DNA from: DATKUK01 sp035530655
GTDB lineage: Bacteria; Planctomycetota; Phycisphaerae; UBA1845; DATKUK01
Length of the DNA stretch: 64,000 bases
NCBI GenBank assembly: GCA_035530655.1
Contig: DATKUK010000026.1
Location: 1-64,000, forward strand
Direction: 5' to 3'
The first letter of the stretch is position 1. Every line of letters starts with the position of its first letter. Both the position numbers and the translations under genes were made by a program. Below are positions 18,007 through 27,443 of the stretch, one piece after another. Under the pieces are notes generated by a model, which saw only the letters and a program-made list of their open reading frames with translations, was not told where the DNA came from and ran no database searches.

Positions 18007-21000
18007 ATGACGTCTCTCAAGACACTGGTGATCGCGTTAGGGTATGCGGGCATTCTCTGTGGGGCGAGCTTCGCCTTGCCCACGAAACAGCCCCGGCAGG
18101 CAGTTCTCAGCGAGTTAGCCCGTTTCGTACGCGAGAATGGGACGCTGCAGGCGGACTCGCTATCGGTCGGTGACCTGCACGCAAAAGCCGAGGAAGCGTT
18201 ATCCGCAGGCGCTCCTGAATGGCAGCTTGAGGAACTGGAGTGCGTCGCCGCGACGACCTGGTCTGCCGCGGTTGAAGAGCGTTGGCGCCGTTTCCTGTTG
18301 GCAGAATACGCCGACGACTTTGGCCGATCTGTCGAAACTTGGGTCGCTACACTCATGGAAGGGTGGGCTGCCAAGGAGGGGCACACGGCGGTCATGTTCT
18401 GGCAAATCAGCAGCTCAGGGGAGCAGCGGATTGGGACGTCATTGGCGGTGTTCGACTCAGATTCCCACACTCTCTATGATAGTGTATTGAGTGGCATACC
18501 TGTTACAGTCACTGCTATTGGGACACCTGAGCAGGAAAAAGAACGTCCCTCAACGATCGACGCCGTTGACCCTGACGACCAGTCCTCAGTCTATGCGTCG
18601 GCACGGGTATATAGCCTGTTGGGCGCAGTCACTCTCCATTGGCGTGTCGATGCCTCAGCGGAGGTGTCTGCCTATATCGCACCTGTCACGAACGACGGCG
18701 AACTGGCGGGAGGAGCGACCACCTCATGCTGGAAGTCGGATCCTACAGGGATCCCCCCTACTGGAACCCCTGTGCTGTATTTCGGCCTCAACGGTACGAA
18801 AGACGACGAGGATGATCCTTTTGAAAGTTGGATCCAAGTGACGGGGGCCGTTGACCATTTCCACGACGGTACCTACCGGATCACACACACGGACGGCGCT
18901 GGAGGTAGCTGGCTGGTATCCTTCGGCGTTAGCTACTATGGTAGTCTCTCGATCACGCCACCACCCGACACCACATGCCCAATCTCACTGAGGGCGCCTT
19001 CCGGTACAAGCGGCCGCCAAATCAACGTCACAGACAAAGTGTACGGCGATTTCCTGTCGGGGCGTTACAAGGGCGTATTCTACGACGGCGGGAATGTGGC
19101 ATTCGACGATTTCATCTTGAGGATCGAGGATGGCGGTACAGAAACGGGAAGCTGCGCTGTGTCGCTTTTTGTCAACGGCGCTTACGCATGGTGGGATATC
19201 ATCCCAGTCCTTCAGGATGTCATATATGTAGGTGGTATCGCCCTGCACGTGGACTACGTACGCGGGAACAAAGTCCCTGACCCGGGGTGCAGTGCGACAG
19301 CGAATGACTACAGCGTTTGTGTGGGCGATAGGACCGTAGTGACGGTGACGGTACAGAATCGCAGTACCGTCGTGAGTTTGGAGGAGGGACAGGTCAGTCT
19401 GGACACCGCAGTGTGTAGCAGCGTGTTAGACATTATAGGCCCTGCGACGCAATCGCTGGGGACGATTCCTGCGGGTGGATCGAGGAATTACTACTTTACG
19501 CTGGAAGGGTCGAATGTTGGTAGCTGTACGCCTCAAGCATCTGTGACTGGGCGATGGGGCTGGCCTGCTAGTGACGCTGGCAAGACGTTCTCTCGAATGT
19601 GTGCGCTGGATCGAGTTATAGCGGTCAGCCGACCATGCCTCAGCGTGTCGCCGTCCGGCGGATTGGACTCTTCGGGCTGCCAAGGCGGACCATTCAGCCC
19701 CAGCAGCAAGAGCTACACGCTCAGCAATGCAACCGCTTGTCCGTTCAGTTGGCAAGCTAGTCCCGAGTGTAACTGGGTCAGCGTCTCGCCATCGTCGGGG
19801 ACACTCTCCGGCGGAGGGAGCAGAACAGTAACACTCAGCCTGAACGGCAACGCAAACGGCCTCGCATCGGGGACCCACACATGCACCGTTTGCTTCAGGA
19901 ATCTGACCAACAACTGCGGTGATCACTGCATTCAGGTGCGACTGACGGTGGAGCCGCCGGGAAGGTTAGAGGTGTCACAGGCCAGTGATCTCGACTCGTC
20001 CGGCTGCCAGGGAGGGCCCTTCACTCCCACGACCAAGACCTACACCCTCACAAACACAGGCGCATGCACGATCAATTACAGTGTTAGCCCTCAGTGCAAC
20101 TGGGTCAGCCCATCGTCCTCATCGGGCAGTCTCTCGGCGGGGCAAAGCACCAGCGTAACGATCAGCCTTAACGGCAATGCCAACGGTCTGTCACCGGGCA
20201 GCCACACGTGTACTGTCCTATTCACCAACACGACCAACGGGTCCGGCAATACGTCCCGCCAAGTGTCGCTGACCGTATATGAAGCTGCGTGTTTGGAGCT
20301 ATCACCTGCAGGCGATCTCCAATCTTCGGGCTGTCAGGGCGGGCCGTTCAGCCCATCACAGACAAGCTACACCATCCGCAATACGGGCAGCTCGCAGTGT
20401 TCGGCAATGTCCTGGTCGGCCACCAAGGACTGCAACTGGGTGGACGTCACGCCGTCCGGGAGTGTGCCAGGCGGTCAGAGCAGCTCGGTAACCGTGCAGA
20501 TCAACAGCAACGCGAACAATCTCTCGCCGGGGACACATACCTGCACGGTCAGCTTCCGCAACGACACCAACGGCTGTGGAAATACATCCCGGTCTGTCAC
20601 CCTGGTAGTGGACGCGACAGCGTGTCTGGAAGTGTCACCTCAGACCGACATGCCGTCAGATGGGTGCCATGGCGGGCCGTTCGACCCGTCACAGACAAGC
20701 TACACCATCGGCAACACGGGCAGCTCGCAGTGTTCGGCAATGTCCTGGTCGGCCACCAAGGACTGCAACTGGGTGGACGTTACGCCGTCGTCCGGGAGTG
20801 TGCCAGGCGGTCAGAGCAACTCGGTAACCGTGCGTATCAACAGCAACGCGAACAGTCTCTCACCGGGAACGCACACCTGTACGGTCAACTTCCGCAACGA
20901 CACGAACCACTGCGGCGACGATTCGCGCACAGTGACCCTCGTTGTGGGAGATCCCGCTTGCCTCCAGATTTCGCCGTCTGGCGGCTTGGACGCGGCAGGA

Positions 21001-22665
21001 TGTGAGGGCGGACCGTTCGACCCGAATGCCATTGCCTATACGCTCACCAATACAGGCAGTCCCCTCTGTCCAGCAGTGTCTTGGTCGGCCAGTGCGGACT
21101 GCAACTGGGTAACGATCAGTCCCTCGTCGGGAAGTGTGTCCGGCGGGCAGAGCGCCAGCGTGACCGTCCGCATCAACAGCAACGCCAACGCCCTGGCTTC
21201 TGGCGACCACTCTGGTACGGTTACATTCAGTGCCGATCGTCAGATCTGCGGACCACCCACTAGGTCGGTCGCTCTCACTGTTGTTCCCGGCCCATGCTTG
21301 GCAGTTTCACCGGCCGGCGGGCTCACCCCATCGGGCTGCGAGGGTGGCCCGTTCGTCCCTGACTGCGGCATGTTCACCGTGCGGAACATTGGCTGTGCCG
21401 GCGGTTCATCTATCGGCTGGACTGCCGCTACTGACCGCAACTGGATCAGCGTCTCTCCTGCTTCGGGTAGCCTCAATATCGGGCAAAGCCGGGACGTGGA
21501 GGTGTGCGTCAACGCCAATGCGGCTAATCTGCCTCCTGGGACCCACGTCTGCAACGTAACCTTCACAAACACGACCGATGGTTGCGGGAACACATCACGG
21601 TCGGTGACGCTGACCGTGGATGGGCCCGGCTGTCTGGCTGTTTCGCCGGCCGGACCGTTCGCTTCGTCTGCCTGCGAAGGAGCTGAACCCAATCCAGGTT
21701 CCAAGACGTACACCATAAACAACACAGGTGGCGCCAGCTGCCCCCCCATCTCATGGTCCGCTACGCCAGACGGCGATTGGGTGGATGTTACTCCCAGCCA
21801 GGGCCAACTTGCCGGCGGAGCCAACCGAAATGTTGTTCTATCTCTCAACAGCAATGCTCAGGGGCTATCTGAAGGCACCCACGAGTGTATCGTGACCTTC
21901 GCCAACATGACTAATGGTTGTGGCGATACGTCACGCAACGTGTCTCTGGCGATCGACGTCCCACCGGACATGCCTGCGGGCCCGTCCCCGCAGGATGATG
22001 CAGACACCGTCTCTACCGGAACGACTCTCGACTGGGCTGACGCGTCTGGGGCGACCAAGTATGACCTCTATCTGGACACAGCCTGCCCGCCGAGCCGGAA
22101 GGTCGCCGAAGACTGGCCGGATAGCCGCTACGACCCGGGCGATCTTGCTTGCGACGAGACTTATTGCTGGCGGGTGGTGGCAAAGAACGACTGTGCCAGC
22201 ACCGAGGGCCCGGTCTGGCGCTTATCTACTGGCCCGTGCCCTACCGTAGAGCCTCGCTGGAGCCCAAACGAGCTGGATTTCGGAACCAGCTCGACATCAC
22301 TGACTTTCGAAGCCTGGAACGCGGCGGAAGCGGAAGGTGACTGGACCTTCGACGTATTGCCAGATCCAGATGCGTCCTGGCTTTCGGTGAGCCCAGACAC
22401 CGGGTCAAGTTCCGGCTCGTCGGACAGACAGACCGTAACTGTAACAGTTGATCGTACGGGATTGAGTCCCGGGACCTATAACGGAGAAATCATCCTGTCG
22501 GGAGAGACTCCTGAGGACGCGGTCGTGCCCGTGCGAATGGAGGTCGGCTGTGCCTGTGGGGCTGTGGGTCCGCTGGCGCCCCTCGGCATGGCAATTGGAT
22601 TCCTTCTGCTTGCTCGCATCCAGCATTATCACGGCTGGGCCCGTAGGCGTCGAAAACAACCGTAG
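18007..22665 (+). CDS. Secreted BACON-repeat surface protein with C-terminal sorting-type anchor
   Basis: 1552 residues from ATG 18007 (AAAGGTG about 6 nt upstream), with signal peptide MTSLKTLVIALGYAGILCG. Residues 25-540 form a unique region. Then come about eight tandem BACON-like beta-sandwich repeats, each opening CLxVSP.GGLxSSGCxGGPF and carrying WSAT.DCNWVxVSPSSGxxxG and a Cys-Thr-Val strand, to about residue 1310. A fibronectin-like segment (PSPQDDADTVSTGTTLDWAD) and another WLSVSP repeat follow. The end, CACGAVGPLAPLGMAIGFL plus a basic RRRRK tail, has the Cys/Gly + hydrophobic + Arg layout of MYXO/GlyGly-CTERM-like sorting tails. BACON domains bind glycans or mucin in several bacteria, so adhesion is a reasonable but unproved role. 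Confidence 0.75.
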   Translation: MTSLKTLVIALGYAGILCGASFALPTKQPRQAVLSELARFVRENGTLQADSLSVGDLHAKAEEALSAGAPEWQLEELECVAATTWSAAVEERWRRFLLAEYADDFGRSVETWVATLMEGWAAKEGHTAVMFWQISSSGEQRIGTSLAVFDSDSHTLYDSVLSGIPVTVTAIGTPEQEKERPSTIDAVDPDDQSSVYASARVYSLLGAVTLHWRVDASAEVSAYIAPVTNDGELAGGATTSCWKSDPTGIPPTGTPVLYFGLNGTKDDEDDPFESWIQVTGAVDHFHDGTYRITHTDGAGGSWLVSFGVSYYGSLSITPPPDTTCPISLRAPSGTSGRQINVTDKVYGDFLSGRYKGVFYDGGNVAFDDFILRIEDGGTETGSCAVSLFVNGAYAWWDIIPVLQDVIYVGGIALHVDYVRGNKVPDPGCSATANDYSVCVGDRTVVTVTVQNRSTVVSLEEGQVSLDTAVCSSVLDIIGPATQSLGTIPAGGSRNYYFTLEGSNVGSCTPQASVTGRWGWPASDAGKTFSRMCALDRVIAVSRPCLSVSPSGGLDSSGCQGGPFSPSSKSYTLSNATACPFSWQASPECNWVSVSPSSGTLSGGGSRTVTLSLNGNANGLASGTHTCTVCFRNLTNNCGDHCIQVRLTVEPPGRLEVSQASDLDSSGCQGGPFTPTTKTYTLTNTGACTINYSVSPQCNWVSPSSSSGSLSAGQSTSVTISLNGNANGLSPGSHTCTVLFTNTTNGSGNTSRQVSLTVYEAACLELSPAGDLQSSGCQGGPFSPSQTSYTIRNTGSSQCSAMSWSATKDCNWVDVTPSGSVPGGQSSSVTVQINSNANNLSPGTHTCTVSFRNDTNGCGNTSRSVTLVVDATACLEVSPQTDMPSDGCHGGPFDPSQTSYTIGNTGSSQCSAMSWSATKDCNWVDVTPSSGSVPGGQSNSVTVRINSNANSLSPGTHTCTVNFRNDTNHCGDDSRTVTLVVGDPACLQISPSGGLDAAGCEGGPFDPNAIAYTLTNTGSPLCPAVSWSASADCNWVTISPSSGSVSGGQSASVTVRINSNANALASGDHSGTVTFSADRQICGPPTRSVALTVVPGPCLAVSPAGGLTPSGCEGGPFVPDCGMFTVRNIGCAGGSSIGWTAATDRNWISVSPASGSLNIGQSRDVEVCVNANAANLPPGTHVCNVTFTNTTDGCGNTSRSVTLTVDGPGCLAVSPAGPFASSACEGAEPNPGSKTYTINNTGGASCPPISWSATPDGDWVDVTPSQGQLAGGANRNVVLSLNSNAQGLSEGTHECIVTFANMTNGCGDTSRNVSLAIDVPPDMPAGPSPQDDADTVSTGTTLDWADASGATKYDLYLDTACPPSRKVAEDWPDSRYDPGDLACDETYCWRVVAKNDCASTEGPVWRLSTGPCPTVEPRWSPNELDFGTSSTSLTFEAWNAAEAEGDWTFDVLPDPDASWLSVSPDTGSSSGSSDRQTVTVTVDRTGLSPGTYNGEIILSGETPEDAVVPVRMEVGCACGAVGPLAPLGMAIGFLLLARIQHYHGWARRRRKQP

Positions 22666-22768
22666 TCATGTCCCCGGCCCACCGGGGTGAGGTCGGCAGG
22701 CGGGATTTGACATGATGTTCGTCGTTGTCGTGCTCTGCTCGTGGCGCACTGTTGAGATGAGTTGGGCA

Positions 22769-23605
22769 TCAGGCCCGGCGTCCGTGCCACAGCCGAACAA
22801 GCGTCGCTGGTAGCAGGACGAACAGGAGGTCCACTAACCCGAGTGGCATACAGGAGGCTGCGGTCCCGCCGAGCGTGTCTTCATCCATCATCCCCTGGCT
22901 GCGGGAGCCACGCAGGATGCCAAGCCCGAGTTCGGAGTCCTCAGTGCCCACGACGTAGGAGCCTGGCAGTAGCTCCTGTAGTGCCTCATCCACCAGCCAG
23001 AGATGGCGGGGGTATACGCTTTCTGAATCGGCGACGCCCATAAGGCTGTCCGTGGCGCGCCACGTCTCCGGCGCCTCTGGGTCAACTGCGCCGCTGGCAT
23101 ATTCGTCGAACGCGCCGAGCATATGCCCCACCTCGTGAGCGACGATCTGTCGGCAGAGTTCTTCAAAAGTCAGGCCAGGAGCATACAGACACCAGTCCAC
23201 TACGCTGGTCGTACCCGGTTCAAGGAATACGCGCACCGTGTAATGAGCCTGGGTCACCGAAGTAAAGACAAGTTCGAGCCGAATCGGAATCTGCGATCCG
23301 CCGTCCTCTACTGCCAGCTTGCCACTCCATACATCCTCTATTTCATGCTTGATCGCGCTGAGAAGCCCAACCACCTCCTCGTCCGCATTTGCGAACAGGT
23401 ACAGAACGAGCACCACTTCGTCGCTCGCCGCCACGATGTCGAACCTCGCAGTCCATCGCCGCTCCGCCTCTTGTCCAGCCACAATGGTCCGTTCTACGTG
23501 GATCGTGTGCTCGGCATCGCTGAGAAGCTCTTCCCCGAATAGGGACTGTGGCAGTCCAGCCAGCAGCGAGGCAAAGAGAATAGTGAGTACCAAGTGTCTT
23601 AGCAT
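22769..23605 (-). CDS. Secreted zinc metalloprotease with C-terminal membrane anchor
   Basis: 278 residues. The signal peptide MLRHLVLTILFASLLAGLPQ is followed by a beta-rich domain. The metzincin-like motif HEVGHMLGAFDE at 157-168 supplies two zinc-binding histidines, the catalytic glutamate and a third ligand (Asp/His position). A downstream methionine pair (QGMMDED) could provide the Met-turn. The C-terminus (CMPLGLVDLLFVLLPATLV, then RLWHGRRA) is a hydrophobic helix plus arginines, resembling the tail of the neighbouring BACON protein. The two genes converge. A surface protease processing, or sorted with, the neighbouring surface protein is plausible. The substrate is unknown. Confidence 0.65.
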   Translation of the reverse strand: MLRHLVLTILFASLLAGLPQSLFGEELLSDAEHTIHVERTIVAGQEAERRWTARFDIVAASDEVVLVLYLFANADEEVVGLLSAIKHEIEDVWSGKLAVEDGGSQIPIRLELVFTSVTQAHYTVRVFLEPGTTSVVDWCLYAPGLTFEELCRQIVAHEVGHMLGAFDEYASGAVDPEAPETWRATDSLMGVADSESVYPRHLWLVDEALQELLPGSYVVGTEDSELGLGILRGSRSQGMMDEDTLGGTAASCMPLGLVDLLFVLLPATLVRLWHGRRA

Positions 23606-23988
23606 CTTCAGGACGTTGGAGTAGGTCGATAAAGCCGTCGCTTACAGCGCGGCGCCTGCCTCCCGCTGTTGCCCCGCCGGGTCAGGTTCTGACGCTTCGC
23701 CTCCGTCGCGTGTCTTTCGGCGAACTGCAAGACCCACTTCAGAAGCACTTATGACTCGAGAGGTGTCGGGCGGGGTGATGGGCAGGTGCCCAGCACTAAT
23801 GGTGAACTGAGTCGCCAATCATAGCTCTTACAGGACGTGAATAGTTGGCAGTTTTGCCGCGCGTGCCAGATTTGCCGTCTGGTTTGGTCGTGCCGACACT
23901 ACTGGCGGCGGCGCCGATCGGACCTGCGACCGGACGACTGCCGGTCGTAAATCATGTCCGGTGGAATGGATCGTAAGTTGCCTAATGA
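23606..23988. other. Intergenic region
   Basis: No supported gene. Short ORFs here lack ribosome sites and protein-like composition. Confidence 0.5.
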
Positions 23989-24195
23989 CGCAGACTTGCT
24001 GAAGACGTCTGGGACACCGGTAGGCGAGGCGCTGCAAAATGCGCTGCATTCGAGTCGGTTCAGGCGTGGATTGAGGCATGTCCTGTGCGGCCGACCGTCG
24101 AACGGCCCGACCGCATCAAGGTGAGACTCCAAAGCAAAGTCGCACCGAATCGCACCGAATCGCAGAACTGTCAGAACGGCTCTGAGACGATTTAG
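23989..24195 (+). pseudogene. Decayed relative of the integrase-tail module
   Basis: Reads from after stops at 23983-23988 to TAG 24193-24195 with no start codon. It contains GAAKCAAFESVQAWIEACPV and IKVRLQSKV, matching AAECAAF.TVEEWVRACPL and IVAMINAKQ in the frame at 6517-6765. No att-like core precedes it. Probably a leftover of an earlier island end or of a related small gene, which suggests the island is composite. Confidence 0.5.
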
Positions 24196-24563
24196 GCCGA
24201 CCGGAGGTAGGGCTCGGACACGCTACGTTCACTGGCAGGCGAGCCAGACCCCTTCCCAACGATCTGGGCACATCGGCCGACCTAACGGTCAGTCTGCGGA
24301 CAAGCGACCCAATGTCGGCGCCTTCTGCTGTCTCACGGTCTGTTCACGCCCGCGTCAGTCGCGCCGGCAAGACACCTTTCCGAATTGCCGCCTGCAGGGC
24401 AACTGAGTGGATGATCCGTGGCTGTGTGGCCGAGCCCGTCGGGTCCGGCTGATCAGCTCGGGGCTACGAAGTCTGCGTGTAGCGACATTGGTCAGGCGGC
24501 AGCCGGCCGATCCGGCTCGGTCGCCGCATCATCGCTGTCAGAAATGGGGGCCTGGCGAGATGA

Positions 24564-24593
24564 TTGTACAGGCCCGACGCTATCAGGTAGGAT
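24564..24593 (+). promoter_or_regulatory. Promoter and conserved leader of the restriction operon
   Basis: TTGTAC (24564-24569), 18-nt spacer, TAGGAT (24588-24593). The promoter plus leader to about 24660 resemble the element upstream of the 1260-residue gene on the opposite strand (6280-6378). Similarity is about 80 per cent by eye over the leader, with the same spacing. Confidence 0.65.
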
Positions 24594-24668
24594 ACATCGT
24601 CTTTGATCACGAAAGGCCCCGGGGGATCTGGCAGTTCGTCCTGCGAGGCCCGACCCAGAGGAACGGCT

Positions 24669-27443
24669 TTGCCCGCGGAAGAGAAGGCCAGGCAGAAGAT
24701 CGATCGCCAGTTGGGCGAATCCGGCTGGCTCGTCCAGGACCATGCCGACATGAACATCTCGGCCGGTCCGGGCGTAGCCGTGCGAGAGTTCCCGCTCAGG
24801 ACCGGCTCGGCCGACTATCTTCTCTACGCCGACGGCAAAGCCATCGGCGTGGTCGAGGCCAAGCCCGAAGGTCACACGCTCACCGGGGTCGAGACCCAAT
24901 CGGCCAAGTACACCACGGGCCTGCCCGCAGGCCTGCCCCACTGGCACCTGCCGCTGCCCTTCGCGTACGAATCCACCGGGGTCGTCACGCAGTTCACTAA
25001 CGGCCTCGATCCCAGCCCTCGCAGCCGCGAGGTGTTCGCCTTCCACCGCCCGGAGGAACTGATCCGCCTCGCCCAGCTCGGCGCCGACCAGCTCCGCGCC
25101 AAGCTCCAGCGGCTACCCGCACTCGACACCGGTCGCCTGTGGGACGTCCAGGTCGAGGCCGTTCAAAACCTGGAGCGGTCACTCGCCGACAATCGCCCGC
25201 GAGCCCTCATCCAGATGGCCACGGGCAGCGGCAAGACCTACACAGCCTGTGCGTTCTGCTACCGGCTCATCAGTTTCGCCAAAGCCAAACGAATCCTCTT
25301 TTTGGTGGACCGCAACAATCTCGGCCGCCAGACCCTCAACGAATTCCAGCAGTACGCCAGCACCTACACCAGCTACAAGTTCACCGAGGAATTCCCCGTC
25401 CAGCACCTTCGCCGCAACACCATCGACCCGGCCGGCAAGGTCTGCATCACGACGATCCAACGCCTCTACTCCATGCTCAAGGACGAGGAGGAATTCCAGG
25501 AAGAGAACGAAGAGCAGTCGATGTTCGAGTCGGCCTCGCCGCTCGTGCACGAGCCGCTGCCGGTCGTCTACAATACAAAGATCCCGCCCGAAACGTTCGA
25601 CTTCATCGTGGTCGATGAATGCCACCGGTCGATCTACAACCTCTGGCGACAGGTGCTCGAATACTTCGATGCTTTCCTGATCGGCCTGACCGCCACGCCC
25701 ACCACCCAGACGATCGGCTTCTTCAACGGCAACCTCGTGCAGGACTACTCCCACGAGAAGGCCGTCGCCGACGGGGTCAACGTGGGCTACCAAGTCTACC
25801 GCATCCAAACCAAAATCACCGAAGGCGGAGCGACCCTTGCCCACGAGCCCGGCCACTACGTCCCCCACCGCGACCGCCGGACCCGACAGCGGCGGCTTAG
25901 GGAACTCGACGACGACCTCACCTACACAGCCAACCAGCTCGACCGCGACGTGGTCAACGAATCGCAGATCAGACTGGTCGTACGGACTTTCCGAGACCGT
26001 CTCTTCACCGACATCTTTCCGGGCCGGACCGAGGTGCCCAAAACACTCATCTTCGCCAAGAGCGACCTCCACGCCGACGACATCGTCAAGTTGATGCGTG
26101 AGGAGTTCGGCAAGGGCAACGACTTCTGCCAGAAGATTACGTACAAGACGACGGGCAAGAAGCCCGAGGATCTGCTCAAAGAGTTCCGCAACAGCTACAA
26201 CCCCCGCGTCGCCGTCACCGTGGACATGATCGCCACCGGCACCGACGTCAAGCCGCTTGAGTGTCTGGTGTTCATGCGGAACATCCACTCCGCCTCCTAC
26301 TTCGAGCAGATGAAGGGACGGGGCTCGCGCATCATCGGCTCGGACGACCTGCTGCAAGTCACACCCGATGCCAGGCACAAGACCCACTTCGTCATCGTCG
26401 ATGCCGTGGGGGTCTGCGAGAACGACAAGACCGAGTCCAAGCCGCTCGATCGAACGCCCTCGGTCCCGTTGGATAAGGTCCTCCAGTCCGTCGCCCAGGG
26501 CATGGTCCACGCCGACGTGGTGTCCACCCTGGCCTCGCGGCTGGCGCGGATGGAGCAGCAGATCACACCCGACCACGCCGAGCAGATCGCCGCCCAGGCC
26601 GACGGCAGGTCACTGGCCGCGTTGACCGCCGACCTTCTGACCAGCCTCGACGCCGATGCTAACGCGGCCAAGGCACGTGAGAAGTTCAGCCTTCCTCCCG
26701 ATCAAGAGCCGACCGAGCAGCAGCTCGACGAGGTCGAACGCGAGAGCATGGCCCACGCCCTCCGGCCCTTCCACAACCCACGACTGCGGGACACGATCCT
26801 CAGCATCAACTCGTCGCTCGAACAGGTCATCGACGAGAGCACGCCGGACGAACTGGTCAGTGCCGGGTTCGATGCCGCCGCCCGAAGGAAGGCACAATCA
26901 GAACTGGCAGACGTCCGTGCGTATTTGGAGGACCACAAGGACGAAATTGAGGCCCTCCAGATCCTCTATTCCAGGCCCTACCGGGCCGGGCTGAGGTACC
27001 GCCACGTCAAGGAGCTTGCCGCAGCCTTGGAGCGGCCGCCGCTGTCGATCCACCATCCGCAGCAACGGCTGTGGCGGCTGTTCGAGGTCGTCGAGCCGGA
27101 CAAGGTCAGGGGCCGCGGCGGCAAGGCGTTGGTGGACCTGGTCGCCATCGTCCGTCACGCCATCGAGCCCGACACGCCGCTGGTGCCCGTGGCCGACGTG
27201 GTCGAGCAAAACTATCAGCAGTGGCTCGGCGAGCAGCAAGCCGCCGGCGTGACGTTCACCCCCGAACAGCAAAAGTGGCTCGATGCCATCAAGGACCACA
27301 TCGCCAACAGCCTCAGTATCGAGCAGGATGACCTGGACGATGTGCCCTTCGCCCAGATGGGCGGCCTGGGCAAGGCCCATCAGCTCTTCGGCGAACGACT
27401 CACCGCCATTCTTGACGAACTCAACGGGAGGCTGGCGGCATGA
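24669..27443 (+). CDS. hsdR: Type I restriction enzyme R subunit (helicase-nuclease)
   Basis: 924 residues if started at TTG 24669 (LPAEEKARQKIDRQLGESG), where family members usually begin. The longer frame to 24603 covers only the conserved leader DNA. The N-terminal nuclease has D49, E63 and K65 in ADYLLYADGKAIGVVEAK. Walker A is ATGSGKT (184-190) and motif II is DECH (316-319). A second RecA domain follows, with QMKGRGSRI motif VI. The C-terminal helical part binds the methylase complex. HsdR translocates DNA and cuts unmethylated targets when assembled with HsdM and HsdS. It is the first gene of a six-gene operon, its stop overlapping hsdS (ATGA). Start uncertain. Confidence 0.88.
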   Translation: MPAEEKARQKIDRQLGESGWLVQDHADMNISAGPGVAVREFPLRTGSADYLLYADGKAIGVVEAKPEGHTLTGVETQSAKYTTGLPAGLPHWHLPLPFAYESTGVVTQFTNGLDPSPRSREVFAFHRPEELIRLAQLGADQLRAKLQRLPALDTGRLWDVQVEAVQNLERSLADNRPRALIQMATGSGKTYTACAFCYRLISFAKAKRILFLVDRNNLGRQTLNEFQQYASTYTSYKFTEEFPVQHLRRNTIDPAGKVCITTIQRLYSMLKDEEEFQEENEEQSMFESASPLVHEPLPVVYNTKIPPETFDFIVVDECHRSIYNLWRQVLEYFDAFLIGLTATPTTQTIGFFNGNLVQDYSHEKAVADGVNVGYQVYRIQTKITEGGATLAHEPGHYVPHRDRRTRQRRLRELDDDLTYTANQLDRDVVNESQIRLVVRTFRDRLFTDIFPGRTEVPKTLIFAKSDLHADDIVKLMREEFGKGNDFCQKITYKTTGKKPEDLLKEFRNSYNPRVAVTVDMIATGTDVKPLECLVFMRNIHSASYFEQMKGRGSRIIGSDDLLQVTPDARHKTHFVIVDAVGVCENDKTESKPLDRTPSVPLDKVLQSVAQGMVHADVVSTLASRLARMEQQITPDHAEQIAAQADGRSLAALTADLLTSLDADANAAKAREKFSLPPDQEPTEQQLDEVERESMAHALRPFHNPRLRDTILSINSSLEQVIDESTPDELVSAGFDAAARRKAQSELADVRAYLEDHKDEIEALQILYSRPYRAGLRYRHVKELAAALERPPLSIHHPQQRLWRLFEVVEPDKVRGRGGKALVDLVAIVRHAIEPDTPLVPVADVVEQNYQQWLGEQQAAGVTFTPEQQKWLDAIKDHIANSLSIEQDDLDDVPFAQMGGLGKAHQLFGERLTAILDELNGRLAA

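Noticed and set aside
22672..22687. CCCCGG-CCCA-CCGGGG hairpin after the BACON gene
   Set aside because: No T run and a short stem; too weak to call a terminator.
24603..24668. N-terminal extension of hsdR, resembling a similar extension of the 1260-residue protein
   Set aside because: The similarity is in the DNA leader: most changes are non-synonymous and the HsdR family starts later.
24407..25000. 197-residue open frame overlapping hsdR
   Set aside because: Out-of-frame reading of the hsdR leader and N-terminus.
25179..26576. 465-residue open frame antisense to hsdR
   Set aside because: Shadow of conserved helicase motifs on the other strand.
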